From Telluria aromaticivorans (GTDB lineage Bacteria; Pseudomonadota; Gammaproteobacteria; Burkholderiales; Burkholderiaceae_D): a stretch of DNA of 64,000 nucleotides. The notes below the pieces were generated by a model. The model made no database searches. It saw nothing but the letters and a program-made list of their open reading frames with translations, and had not been told where the DNA came from. Location: assembly GCF_013003915.1 (NCBI RefSeq), contig NZ_JABAIV010000007.1, positions 229,283 to 293,282 on the forward strand. Reading direction: 5' to 3'. Shown here one piece after another: positions 8,288-16,273 of this stretch. A program made the position numbers and the translations under genes. Position 1 is the stretch's first letter; each line of letters starts with the position of its first letter.

Positions 8288-9061
8288 ATGGCGGATGTCA
8301 TCCTGGAGACAAGGCAACTCACCAAGGAGTTCAAGGGATTCACTGCCGTCAGCGACGTCGACCTGCAAGTCGAGCGCGGCCACATCCACGCCCTGATCGG
8401 CCCGAACGGCGCCGGCAAGACTACCTGCTTCAACCTGCTCACCAAATTCCTGGTCCCTACCAGAGGGCAGATCCTGTTCAACGGGCGCGACATCACGGCC
8501 GCCCGGCCGGCCCAGATCGCCCGCATGGGCATCATCCGCTCGTTCCAGATTTCCGCCGTCTTCCCGCACATGACGGTGCTGGAGAACGTGCGCATCGGCC
8601 TGCAGCGCCAGCTCGGCACCAGTTACCACTTCTGGCGCAGCACGCAGTCCCTGGGCCAACTCGACGAACGGGCGCTGGCGCTACTGGCCGAAGTCGGCCT
8701 GGAAAGCTTCGCCACCACCTTGAGCTCAGACCTGCCCTACGGCCGCAAGCGCGCCCTGGAAATCGCCACCACCCTGGCGATGGAACCGGAACTGATGCTG
8801 CTGGACGAGCCGACCCAGGGGATGGGCCATGAAGATGTCCACAGAGTCACCGAACTGATTAAAAAAGTCTCGGCTGGGCGCACCATCCTGATGGTCGAGC
8901 ACAACATGAATGTGGTCGCCGGCATCTGCGACCGGATCTCGGTCCTGCAGCGCGGCGCGGTTCTGGCCGAGGGGACGTATGCCGAGGTGGCGCGCAATCC
9001 GCAGGTGATGGAAGCCTATATGGGCACGTCCGATGCGGGCCTGGAAGGAGCGCACCCGTGA
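8288..9061 (+). CDS. livG: Branched-chain amino acid-type ABC transporter ATPase (LivG family)
   Basis: One of two ATP-binding subunits of a HAAT-family importer. 257 residues: Walker A GPNGAGKTTCFNLL near residue 38, an unusual signature LPYGRKRALEIA in place of the common LSxGxQ, Walker B ELMLLDEPTQGMGHED and the switch His in VEHNM. The LivG-type insert (around VFPHMTVLENVRIGLQRQ) supports this subfamily. The start at 8288 has GGAG at 8279-8282. Its stop overlaps the GTG start of the next ATPase gene by four bases (GTGA), so translation is probably coupled. The solute is unknown; amino acids, urea or other small polar compounds are all transported by this family. Confidence 0.85.
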   Translation: MADVILETRQLTKEFKGFTAVSDVDLQVERGHIHALIGPNGAGKTTCFNLLTKFLVPTRGQILFNGRDITAARPAQIARMGIIRSFQISAVFPHMTVLENVRIGLQRQLGTSYHFWRSTQSLGQLDERALALLAEVGLESFATTLSSDLPYGRKRALEIATTLAMEPELMLLDEPTQGMGHEDVHRVTELIKKVSAGRTILMVEHNMNVVAGICDRISVLQRGAVLAEGTYAEVARNPQVMEAYMGTSDAGLEGAHP

Positions 9062-9765
9062 CCGCCGCCCTCGAGATCGCGAACCTGCACGCCTGGTATG
9101 GCGAATCCCACATCCTGCACGGGATCAGCTTGAGCGTGGAAGCGGGTGAAGTCGTCACCCTGCTGGGCCGTAATGGCGCCGGGCGCACCACCACGCTGCG
9201 CGCCATCCTGGGCCTGACCGGCCGCCGCACCGGCTCGATCAAGGTGAACGGCGTCGAAGCGATCGGCCTGCCGACCCACAAGATCGCCCACCTCGGCATT
9301 GGCTACTGCCCCGAGGAGCGCGGCATCTTCGCCTCGCTGTCGGCCGAGGAAAACCTGATGCTGCCGCCACAACTGCAGGGGGCAGGGGCAGGCATGACGG
9401 TTGACGAGATCTACGCGATGTTCCCCAATTTGTACGAGCGCCGCAACAGCCAGGGCACGCGCCTGTCGGGCGGCGAGCAGCAGATGCTGGCGGTCGCGCG
9501 CATCCTGCGCACGGGCGCGCGCCTGCTGCTGCTGGACGAGATTTCCGAAGGGCTGGCTCCGGTGATCGTGCAAAGCCTGGCGCGCATGATCACGGCGCTC
9601 AAGGCCAAGGGCTACACGATCGTCATGGTCGAGCAGAATTTCCGCTTCGCGGCGCCGCTGGCGGACCGCTTTTATGTGATCGAACACGGGCAGGTGGTGG
9701 AAACCATCGCCGCCGCAGAACTCAACAGCAGGATGCCGGTGCTCACCGAGCTGCTCGGCGTGTAA
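9058..9765 (+). CDS. livF: Branched-chain amino acid-type ABC transporter ATPase (LivF family), Walker A Lys replaced by Arg
   Basis: Second ATPase of the importer, 235 residues, GTG start overlapping livG. The Walker A loop reads GRNGAGRTT (residues 37-45), with Arg43 where ATPases normally have the phosphate-binding Lys; the codon is CGC. The other motifs are intact: signature RLSGGEQQMLAVARIL, Walker B LLLLDEISEGLAP and VMVEQNF. I recall the same GRNGAGRTT form in LivF relatives of other Burkholderiales, which would make it a subfamily trait and not damage, but this was not checked. The heterodimer could work with one consensus site if LivG supplies the normal lysine. The binding-protein gene follows 41 bp downstream. 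Confidence 0.85.
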   Translation: MTAALEIANLHAWYGESHILHGISLSVEAGEVVTLLGRNGAGRTTTLRAILGLTGRRTGSIKVNGVEAIGLPTHKIAHLGIGYCPEERGIFASLSAEENLMLPPQLQGAGAGMTVDEIYAMFPNLYERRNSQGTRLSGGEQQMLAVARILRTGARLLLLDEISEGLAPVIVQSLARMITALKAKGYTIVMVEQNFRFAAPLADRFYVIEHGQVVETIAAAELNSRMPVLTELLGV

Positions 9766-9806
9766 ACAACCGCACTACGCATGTGTATAACCACAACGGA
9801 GACAAC

Positions 9807-11024
9807 ATGAAACGTACCGCCATCGCCTTTGCCACCGCTGCCAGCCTCGGCCTGTCCATGTCCACCGCGGCACAGGCACCGGCCGCCGCCATCTCGGGCG
9901 ACGTCATCAAGATCGGCTTCATCACGGACCTTTCCGGCGTCTATTCCGACGTCGACGGCAATGGCGGCGCGGAAGCGATCCGCATGGCGATCGCCGATAT
10001 GGGCGGCGCCATCAACGGCAAGAAGATCCAGCTGGTCGTGGCCGACCACCAGAACAAGCCGGACATCGCCGCCTCGAAGGCGCGCGAATGGTTCGACCAG
10101 CAGGGCGTAGACCTCCTGGTCGGCGGTACCAATTCCGGCGCCAGCCTGGCCATGGCCAAGGTCGCCGCGGAAAAGAAAAAGGTCTTCATCGCGATCGGTT
10201 CCGGCACCGCGCAATTGACCAACGAACAGTGCACGCCCTACACCGTCCATTACGCCTACGACACGGTGGCGCTGGCGCGCGGCACCGGCTCGACCATGCT
10301 CAAGCAGGGCGGCAAGTCCTGGTATTTCCTGACCGCCGACTATGCCTTTGGCCAGTCGCTCGAGAAGGACACCGCCGATGTCGTCAAGGCCGGCGGCGGC
10401 ACCGTGCTGGGCAGCGTCAAGCACCCGCTCTCGGCCTCGGACTTCTCGTCCTTCCTGCTGCAGGCGCAATCGTCCAAGGCGCAGGTGCTGGGCATGGCCA
10501 ATGCCGGCGGCGACCTGATCAACGCAGTGAAGGCCGCCAACGAGTTCGGCCTGAACAAGAAGATGAAGATCGCCGGCCTGCTGGTGTTCATCAACGATAT
10601 CCACACCCTGGGCCTGAACACGACCCAGGGCATGTATTTCACCGAAGGCTGGTACTGGGACCGCACGCCCGAGTCGCGCGCCTGGGCCAAGCGCTATTTC
10701 GCCAAGATGAAGAAGCAGCCGTCGATGCTGCAGGCCGGCGACTACTCGGCCGCGATGCAGTACCTGGGCGCGGTCAAGGCGACCGGCACCGACAACGCCG
10801 ACAAGGTCATGGCCCACCTGAAGAAAACCCCGGTCAACGACATGTTCGCCAAGAACGGCATCATCCGCCCGGACGGGCGCATGGTCTACGACATGTACCT
10901 GATGCAGGTGAAAACGCCTCAGGAATCGAAGGGCGCCTGGGACTACTACAAGGTCGCGGCTACCATCCCGGGCGACCAGGCGTATACAAAGAAGGCGGAG
11001 AGCAAGTGCGCGTTGTGGAAGTAA
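9807..11024 (+). CDS. ABC transporter periplasmic substrate-binding protein (Peripla_BP_6/LivK family)
   Basis: The 405-residue precursor has a signal peptide (MKRTAIAFATAASLGLSM, cleavage near TAAQA) and a type I periplasmic-binding fold beginning IKIGFITDLSGVYSDVDGNG. Sequences such as LLVGGTNSGASLAMAKVAAE and YFLTADYAFGQSLEKD are typical of this family and shape the ligand cleft. I do not recognise the ligand. The ATG at 9807 is preceded by ACGGAGA. The gene sits inside a transporter operon with the order ATPase, ATPase, binding protein, permease, permease. The 233-bp gap to livH contains an inverted repeat that may affect permease expression. Confidence 0.87.
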   Translation: MKRTAIAFATAASLGLSMSTAAQAPAAAISGDVIKIGFITDLSGVYSDVDGNGGAEAIRMAIADMGGAINGKKIQLVVADHQNKPDIAASKAREWFDQQGVDLLVGGTNSGASLAMAKVAAEKKKVFIAIGSGTAQLTNEQCTPYTVHYAYDTVALARGTGSTMLKQGGKSWYFLTADYAFGQSLEKDTADVVKAGGGTVLGSVKHPLSASDFSSFLLQAQSSKAQVLGMANAGGDLINAVKAANEFGLNKKMKIAGLLVFINDIHTLGLNTTQGMYFTEGWYWDRTPESRAWAKRYFAKMKKQPSMLQAGDYSAAMQYLGAVKATGTDNADKVMAHLKKTPVNDMFAKNGIIRPDGRMVYDMYLMQVKTPQESKGAWDYYKVAATIPGDQAYTKKAESKCALWK

Positions 11025-11072
11025 TAGTCCTCCGCAAATAGACAGCCTTGATTCTTTGAATTAGCTGAAAAA

Positions 11073-11182
11073 CCGTCGTACCCGCCACTGGCGGCTCCGA
11101 CTTCCGGCGAAGGCCGGAACCAATTTTGTGTGCACATTGGCTGCGCAACGAACTTGGGCACCGGCCTTCGCCGGTGCGACGG
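11073..11182. repeat. GC-rich inverted repeat pair between the binding-protein and livH genes
   Basis: Two hairpins in opposite orientation: CTTCCGGCGAAGGCCGGAA (from 11101) and CACCGGCCTTCGCCGGTG (from 11160), flanked by CGTCGTACC on the left and TGCGACGG on the right. This resembles the CGTCGCACCGGCGAAGGCCGGTGCC repeat class spread through genomes of this group, and differs from the GTAGGGTGGGC family elsewhere in the window. It interrupts an operon and could form a processing or attenuation structure. Confidence 0.6.
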
Positions 11183-11257
11183 TCTCACTTTCAGCGGCAA
11201 GTTCATTCATGCAGACCCTGGCGCGTTCGCGAAACGCGCCATCCCAGACTCGAGCCC

Positions 11258-12142
11258 ATGGAAATCTTCGGCATCCCCCACCAAGCCCTGCTGAGCCAGC
11301 TCCTCCTCGGCCTGGTCAACGGCTCCTTCTACGCCATGCTCTCGCTCGGCCTGGCCGTGATCTTCGGCCTGCTCAACGTCATCAACTTTTCCCACGGCGC
11401 GCTGTACATGGTCGGCGCCTTCACCGCCTATATCGGCGTCACCAGCTTCGGCCTGAACTACTGGGCCATGTTGCTGCTGGCGCCGCTCCTGGTCGGCCTG
11501 CTCGGCATCCTGATCGAGCGCTCCATGCTGCGCTGGCTGTACAAGCTCGACCACCTGTACGGCCTGCTGCTGACCTTCGGCATCACGCTGCTGCTGGAAG
11601 GGACCTTCCGCTCCTTCTTCGGGGTGTCCGGCCAGACGCTCGACGTGCCGGAACAGCTCGCCGGGGCCACCGACCTCGGCTTCATGATCCTGCCGAACTA
11701 CCGCGCCTGGGTGGTGGCCGCCTCCCTCATCGTCTGCCTGTCCACCTGGTTCGTCATCGAAAAGACCCGCCTCGGCGCCTACCTGCGCGCCGGCACCGAG
11801 AACCCGAAACTGGTCGAAGCCTTTGGCATCAACGTGCCGCTGATGGTCACGCTCACCTACGGCTTCGGCGTGGCGCTGGCCGGTTTCGCGGGCGTACTGG
11901 CGGCGCCCGTCATCAATGTCACGCCGCTGATGGGCTCGAACCTGATCATCGTCGTGTTCGCCGTGGTCGTGATCGGCGGCATGGGCTCGATCCTCGGCTC
12001 CATCCTCACCGGGCTGGCGCTGGGCGTCATCGAAGGGTTGACGCGCGTGCTCTATCCGGAAGGCTCGGAAGTCGTCGTGTTCGTCGTGATGGTGATCGTC
12101 CTGCTGCTGCGTCCGGCGGGATTGTTTGGCAAGGAGAAATAA
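11258..12142 (+). CDS. livH: Branched-chain amino acid-type ABC transporter permease (LivH family)
   Basis: Inner-membrane permease of 294 residues with about eight hydrophobic segments. It shows the LivH-type N-terminus LLLGLVNGSFYAMLSLGLAVIFGLLNVINFSHGALYMVGAF and the cytoplasmic coupling-loop region RLGAYLRAGTENPKLVEAFGINV. A longer upstream frame would read through the intergenic repeat, so I start at the ATG at 11258, where the conserved sequence begins. The stop codon overlaps the next gene's start by one base (TAATG), indicating coupling with livM. Confidence 0.87.
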   Translation: MEIFGIPHQALLSQLLLGLVNGSFYAMLSLGLAVIFGLLNVINFSHGALYMVGAFTAYIGVTSFGLNYWAMLLLAPLLVGLLGILIERSMLRWLYKLDHLYGLLLTFGITLLLEGTFRSFFGVSGQTLDVPEQLAGATDLGFMILPNYRAWVVAASLIVCLSTWFVIEKTRLGAYLRAGTENPKLVEAFGINVPLMVTLTYGFGVALAGFAGVLAAPVINVTPLMGSNLIIVVFAVVVIGGMGSILGSILTGLALGVIEGLTRVLYPEGSEVVVFVVMVIVLLLRPAGLFGKEK

Positions 12143-13119
12143 TGAACAAGAAAATCGGCTACCTGCTCGCGCTGGCGCTGTTCCTCGCGGCGCCCTTTTT
12201 CGCCTATCCGGTCTTCCTGATGAAGCTGCTGTGCTTTGCCTTGTTCGCCTGCGCCTTCAACCTCCTGATTGGTTTTACCGGCCTGCTGTCTTTCGGCCAT
12301 GCCGCTTTTTTCGGCAGCGCGGGCTATGTGACGGGACACCTGCTGACGGTGCTGGGCCTGCCGACCGAGCTCGGCATCGTGCTCGGGGTGGCGGCATCTA
12401 GCCTGCTGGGGCTGGTGATCGGCGCACTCGCCATCCGCCGCCAGGGCATCTATTTTTCGATGATCACGCTGGCGCTGGCCCAGATGGTGTATTTCGCCGC
12501 GCTGCGCTCGCCGCTGACGCATGGCGAGGATGGCCTGCAGGGCGTGCCGCGCGGGCACTTGTTCGGGCTGCTCGACCTCTCCAGCGACCTGGCGATGTAC
12601 TTCGTGGTGCTGGCGATTGCCGTCGCCGGCTTTGCGCTGATCGTGCGGATCGTGCATTCGCCGTTTGGGCAGGTGCTCAAGGCAATCAAGGAGAACGAGC
12701 CGCGCGCCATTTCGCTCGGTTACGACGTCGACCGCTACAAGCTGCTGGCCTTCGTGCTGTCGGCGGGGCTGGCAGGGCTCGCAGGAGCCACCAAAACGGT
12801 CGTGCTGGGCTTTGAAACCCTGACCGACGTCCACTGGACCATGTCGGGCCTGGTCATCCTGATGACCCTTGTAGGCGGCATGGGAACGATGGCCGGGCCG
12901 ATCCTCGGCGCCTTCCTGGTGATCGCGCTCGAAAACAAGCTCGGCGACCTTGGCGCATGGCTGGCGGAGAAGCTCGGCATCGCGTGGTTCGCCACCCTGG
13001 GTGACTCGGTCGGCATGGTCATCGGCCTGATCTTCATTATCTGTGTTCTATTGTTCCGCCGTGGTATTGTTGGGGAGATAGGTGCGCTGGTGGAGCGTGG
13101 CCGCAAACTGGCGGCCTAG
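12142..13119 (+). CDS. livM: Branched-chain amino acid-type ABC transporter permease (LivM family)
   Basis: Second permease, 325 residues, with repeated hydrophobic segments, the LivM motif LIGFTGLLSFGHAAFFGSAGYVTGHLL and the coupling region VLKAIKENEPRAISLGYDVDRYKLLAFVLSAGLAGLAGA. AAGGAGA lies eight bases before the ATG, inside the end of livH. It completes a five-gene importer with no evident regulator alongside. A hydrolase gene follows after 39 bp on the same strand and may be cotranscribed. Confidence 0.87.
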   Translation: MNKKIGYLLALALFLAAPFFAYPVFLMKLLCFALFACAFNLLIGFTGLLSFGHAAFFGSAGYVTGHLLTVLGLPTELGIVLGVAASSLLGLVIGALAIRRQGIYFSMITLALAQMVYFAALRSPLTHGEDGLQGVPRGHLFGLLDLSSDLAMYFVVLAIAVAGFALIVRIVHSPFGQVLKAIKENEPRAISLGYDVDRYKLLAFVLSAGLAGLAGATKTVVLGFETLTDVHWTMSGLVILMTLVGGMGTMAGPILGAFLVIALENKLGDLGAWLAEKLGIAWFATLGDSVGMVIGLIFIICVLLFRRGIVGEIGALVERGRKLAA

Positions 13120-13158
13120 GCTGGCCTGAGGCAGGCGCACCGGGCACCCGGAGCGAGC

Positions 13159-13980
13159 ATGTTGGAATCCCATTTCGTCGATGTACACGGCCTGCGCAAG
13201 CATTACGTCAGCGCAGGACACGGACCTGCCGTCATCCTGCTGCACGGCTTTCCCGATACCCACGCCATCTGGCGCCACCAGATCCCGGCCCTGGCCGCCG
13301 GCGGCATGCGCGTGATCGCGCCGGACCTGCGCGGCTACGGCCTGACCGATGCGCCGCCGGGCACCGGCGCCTATGCCATCGAATTCCTGTGCGCCGACAT
13401 CCTCGGCCTGATGGACAAGCTGGGCCTGGACAAGGTTTCGCTGGTCGGCCACGACTGGGGCGGACTGGTCGGCTGGCAGCTATGCATGAATGCGCCGCAG
13501 CGCTTCGAGCGCTTCGTGGCCCTGTCCACCGGCCATCCGGCGGCGATCGCCAGCGCAGGCGTGGCCCAGCAGATGCGCTTCTGGTACATCCTCGGCTTCC
13601 TGATGCCGGTCGCCGGTGAAGCGGCGATCCGGGCCAACGACTGGTTCTTCCTGCGCCAACTAACGAACCGGCCCGAACAACTGGCGTTGTGGCGCGCGGC
13701 GCTGGAGTCGGAAGGGCGCCTGACGGCGGCGCTGAATTACTACCGGGCGAACATCAAGCTTGGGCGCCCGCATCACTGGCGTTCGGTCGAAGTGCCGGTG
13801 ATGGGGGTCTGGAGCGACCGCGATCCGGCGCTGGGCGAAAAACAGATGCTCGATTCCCTCCACCATTGCCGTGCCGGCTTCCGCTACGAAAAGCTGGAGC
13901 GGGCAGGGCACTGGATGCAGCTGTCGGCAACCGAACGCCTGAACGCGCTGCTGCTCGATTTCCTGCGCCCTGCTGCTTAA
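13159..13980 (+). CDS. Alpha/beta hydrolase, epoxide hydrolase- or haloalkane dehalogenase-like
   Basis: 273 residues of the alpha/beta-hydrolase fold. The oxyanion motif HGFPDTHAIW lies near residue 30. The nucleophile elbow GHDWGGLVGW has Asp in place of Ser, as in epoxide hydrolases and dehalogenases. A later acidic residue is in GVWSDRDPAL and the catalytic His in AGHWMQLSATERLN. The nucleophile type is read directly; the choice between epoxide and haloalkane substrates is not. It follows livM closely, so the importer and hydrolase might act on related compounds, but this is speculation. Confidence 0.75.
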   Translation: MLESHFVDVHGLRKHYVSAGHGPAVILLHGFPDTHAIWRHQIPALAAGGMRVIAPDLRGYGLTDAPPGTGAYAIEFLCADILGLMDKLGLDKVSLVGHDWGGLVGWQLCMNAPQRFERFVALSTGHPAAIASAGVAQQMRFWYILGFLMPVAGEAAIRANDWFFLRQLTNRPEQLALWRAALESEGRLTAALNYYRANIKLGRPHHWRSVEVPVMGVWSDRDPALGEKQMLDSLHHCRAGFRYEKLERAGHWMQLSATERLNALLLDFLRPAA

Positions 13981-14011
13981 TTAAACAGCAGCCTATAAGG
14001 CATTAAACATC

Positions 14012-15169
14012 CTATAAGGCAGCGGCATAGATCGCGTGGGCATCGGCGCGGGTGACCTCCCGCGGGTTGTTGCCGAGCAGCCGGGTCTGCAGCATGGCGT
14101 CGTCCGCCAGCCGGTCGAGGTCCGATTCCTTGATGCCCACCTGTCGCAGCGTCGTTTCGATTCCTGTGAGCTTGCCGATTTGTTGCATAGCAGCAATGAG
14201 CGCTTCTGCCCGCGCTTCATTACTGCCGCTCGCATCGGGCACCACGATGCCAGCCAGCTCCGCATATAGCGTCGCCGCCTGGGGCAGGTTGAAACGCAAC
14301 ACATGCGGCAGCACCAGCGAGTTGGACAAGCCGTGCGGTACGTGGAAAATCCCGCCGATCGGATAGGCCAGCGCATGGACGGCGGCGACCGGCGCATTCG
14401 AAAACGCCTGGCCGGCCAGGCAGGCCCCCAGCAGCATGGCCTGGCGCGCTTCCAGGGCGGTGCCGTGTGTGCATGCGCGGACCAGGTTGTTTGATAACAG
14501 CGACAGGGCTTCGCGCGCCAGCGCATCGGACAGCGGGTTCTTCTTGTGCTTGCTGGTATAGGCTTCGATCGCATGCACCATCGCATCGATACCCGTGGCC
14601 GCAGTGACCAGCGGCGGCAGCCCCAGCGTCAAGGCCGCATCGAGGATTGCCAGGTCCGCATACAGCTGCGGCGCGACCACGCCCATCTTGGTGGTGGCGC
14701 CGGTGGTGACGATGGCGATATTCGTGACTTCCGATCCTGTACCCGCCGTGGTCGGCACCTGCACCAGCGGCAGCCGTTGCCCATTTATCTTGCCGATGCC
14801 ATAGATCTCGCCGAGCGGCTGCTCCGACGGCGCCAGCACTGCCACCAGCTTGGCCACGTCCATCGAACTGCCGCCGCCAAAACCGATTACAAGATCGGCG
14901 GCGATGCGCCGTGCTGTATCGACCGCATCCATCACGATGGCTTCTGGCGGATCCGCTACGACGCCGGAAAACACGGCGACCGTCATGCCCGCTTGTTCCA
15001 GGCTGAGTTGGGGACGCTCGAGCAGTCCGGTGCGCACGAAGCCCGCATCGGTGACGATCAGGATACGGCGTGCAGCCGGGAAGCGTTCTGCGATCACGTC
15101 GCCAAGGCGGCCGGTGACCCCGGGTTCGGACAGGATGGTGGCTACGGTGCTGAAGGCGAAAGCGGTCAT
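14012..15169 (-). CDS. Iron-containing alcohol dehydrogenase
   Basis: NAD(P)-linked group III alcohol dehydrogenase of 385 residues. It has the nucleotide-binding GGGSSMDVAK near residue 90 and metal-binding residues in GIDAMVHAIEAY, HALAYPIGGIFHVPHGLSNS and the preceding segment. Family length is about 380-390. I start at the ATG at 15169, which has AGGAGA upstream, instead of an ATG eight codons earlier with no ribosome site. The gene is convergent with the hydrolase (31-bp gap) and divergent from the TSUP transporter gene. The alcohol or aldehyde substrate is not deducible. Confidence 0.87.
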   Translation of the reverse strand: MTAFAFSTVATILSEPGVTGRLGDVIAERFPAARRILIVTDAGFVRTGLLERPQLSLEQAGMTVAVFSGVVADPPEAIVMDAVDTARRIAADLVIGFGGGSSMDVAKLVAVLAPSEQPLGEIYGIGKINGQRLPLVQVPTTAGTGSEVTNIAIVTTGATTKMGVVAPQLYADLAILDAALTLGLPPLVTAATGIDAMVHAIEAYTSKHKKNPLSDALAREALSLLSNNLVRACTHGTALEARQAMLLGACLAGQAFSNAPVAAVHALAYPIGGIFHVPHGLSNSLVLPHVLRFNLPQAATLYAELAGIVVPDASGSNEARAEALIAAMQQIGKLTGIETTLRQVGIKESDLDRLADDAMLQTRLLGNNPREVTRADAHAIYAAAL

Positions 15170-15293
15170 GCGGTGTCTCCTGATTGTTATCACGCCAGCT
15201 TAACCCATCCGCAAGCGGCCGTGGCAAGCTGTCCATGCGCTGTCGGCAAGCGCTGCCGTACAATGCAGCCTCTGCATTCCTTTCACTTTTCCC

Positions 15294-16064
15294 ATGATTG
15301 ATTTTGTGTGGCTCGGCGCCGCTGCCTTCACCGCCGGGCTGGTCGACGCCGTCGTCGGTGGCGGCGGCCTGATCCAGATTCCTGCCATCTTTTCCCTCCT
15401 GCCCAAGGAAGTTCCCGCAACGCTGCTGGGGACGAACAAGTTCGCCAGCATCTTTGGCACCAGCGCCGCGGCAGTCAATTACGCACGCCGGGTGAGGGTG
15501 GCCTGGAGCACGGCGGCGCCCGCGGCCATGGCGGCTTTCGTGTTGTCGTTCGCGGGAGCCTGGACCGTCACGCGGGTCCCGGCGGACTTTGTACGTACGC
15601 TGCTGCCGATCATCTTGGTTGCGGTAGCCGTCTATACGTTCAAGAAAAAAGACCTGGGCTCGGTTCATGCACCGGTACACAGCGGCCTGGCCGAACGCTA
15701 CTGGGCCATCGCCATCGGTGCGGCCATCGGCTTCTATGATGGCTTCTTCGGTCCGGGCACTGGCAGCTTCCTGATCTTTCTGTTCGTACGTTTCTTCGGC
15801 TTTGATTTCCTGAGTGCGTCGGCTGCAGCGAAGATCGTCAACGTCGCCTGCAATTTTTCGGCGCTGATGTGGTTCGGTTACAGCGGGCACTTGCTGTGGC
15901 AATTGGGCCTGATGATGGCGGGCTGCCAGGTGGCAGGGTCCCTGATCGGCACCAGGCTGGCGCTGAAACACGGCAGCGGATTCGTGCGCAAGCTCTTTCT
16001 CGTCGTGGTGTCCGTGCTGATCGTGAAAACGGCTTACGATGCTTTTACCAAGATTGGGTGGTGA
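15294..16064 (+). CDS. TSUP (TauE/SafE) family membrane transporter
   Basis: A 256-residue inner-membrane protein with about eight hydrophobic helices and the family pattern AAFTAGLVDAVVGGGGLIQIPA at the N-terminus and IGFYDGFFGPGTGSFLIF in the second half. Members move sulfite, sulfoacetate or other organosulfur anions; the substrate here is unknown. The gene ends directly against the first parS site, followed by an intrinsic terminator. Confidence 0.82.
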   Translation: MIDFVWLGAAAFTAGLVDAVVGGGGLIQIPAIFSLLPKEVPATLLGTNKFASIFGTSAAAVNYARRVRVAWSTAAPAAMAAFVLSFAGAWTVTRVPADFVRTLLPIILVAVAVYTFKKKDLGSVHAPVHSGLAERYWAIAIGAAIGFYDGFFGPGTGSFLIFLFVRFFGFDFLSASAAAKIVNVACNFSALMWFGYSGHLLWQLGLMMAGCQVAGSLIGTRLALKHGSGFVRKLFLVVVSVLIVKTAYDAFTKIGW

Positions 16065-16065
16065 T

Positions 16066-16081
16066 TGTTCCACGTGAAACA
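16066..16081. other. parS centromere site 1
   Basis: TGTTCCACGTGAAACA, one base from the canonical bacterial parS TGTTTCACGTGAAACA and within its accepted degeneracy. It starts two bases after the TSUP gene stop. ParB (19.8-20.7 kb) should bind it through its helix-turn-helix and spread along flanking DNA. Confidence 0.93.
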
Positions 16082-16084
16082 ATG

Positions 16085-16110
16085 AAGCCGGGCTTGCCCG
16101 GCTTTTTTTT
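16085..16110 (+). terminator. Intrinsic terminator after the TSUP transporter gene
   Basis: Stem AAGCCGGGC with GCCCGGCTT around a TT loop, followed by a T-run. It lies between parS sites 1 and 2 and separates the transporter transcript from mnmG. Confidence 0.88.
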
Positions 16111-16125
16111 ATCAGCGTCTTAATT

Positions 16126-16141
16126 TGTTCCACGTGAAACA
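16126..16141. other. parS centromere site 2
   Basis: Identical 16-bp TGTTCCACGTGAAACA, 60 bp from site 1 start-to-start. All three sites are exact copies of one another, while the DNA between them is unrelated. Confidence 0.93.
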
Positions 16142-16172
16142 ATCCAGCGGGCCAAACCACGGTCGAGCTAAC

Positions 16173-16188
16173 TGTTCCACGTGAAACA
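16173..16188. other. parS centromere site 3
   Basis: Third identical copy, 47 bp from site 2 and 85 bp upstream of mnmG. ParB loading here would cover the mnmG promoter region, where a TATAAT-like -10 is visible at 16237-16242. Confidence 0.93.
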
Positions 16189-16273
16189 AATCTGTCGTTT
16201 TCAGACCCTTAAAGAGTCCTATAAGAAAAAAGAATCTATAATCGCGCATTAGTCTCCTCGCCTCGCTCCCATC

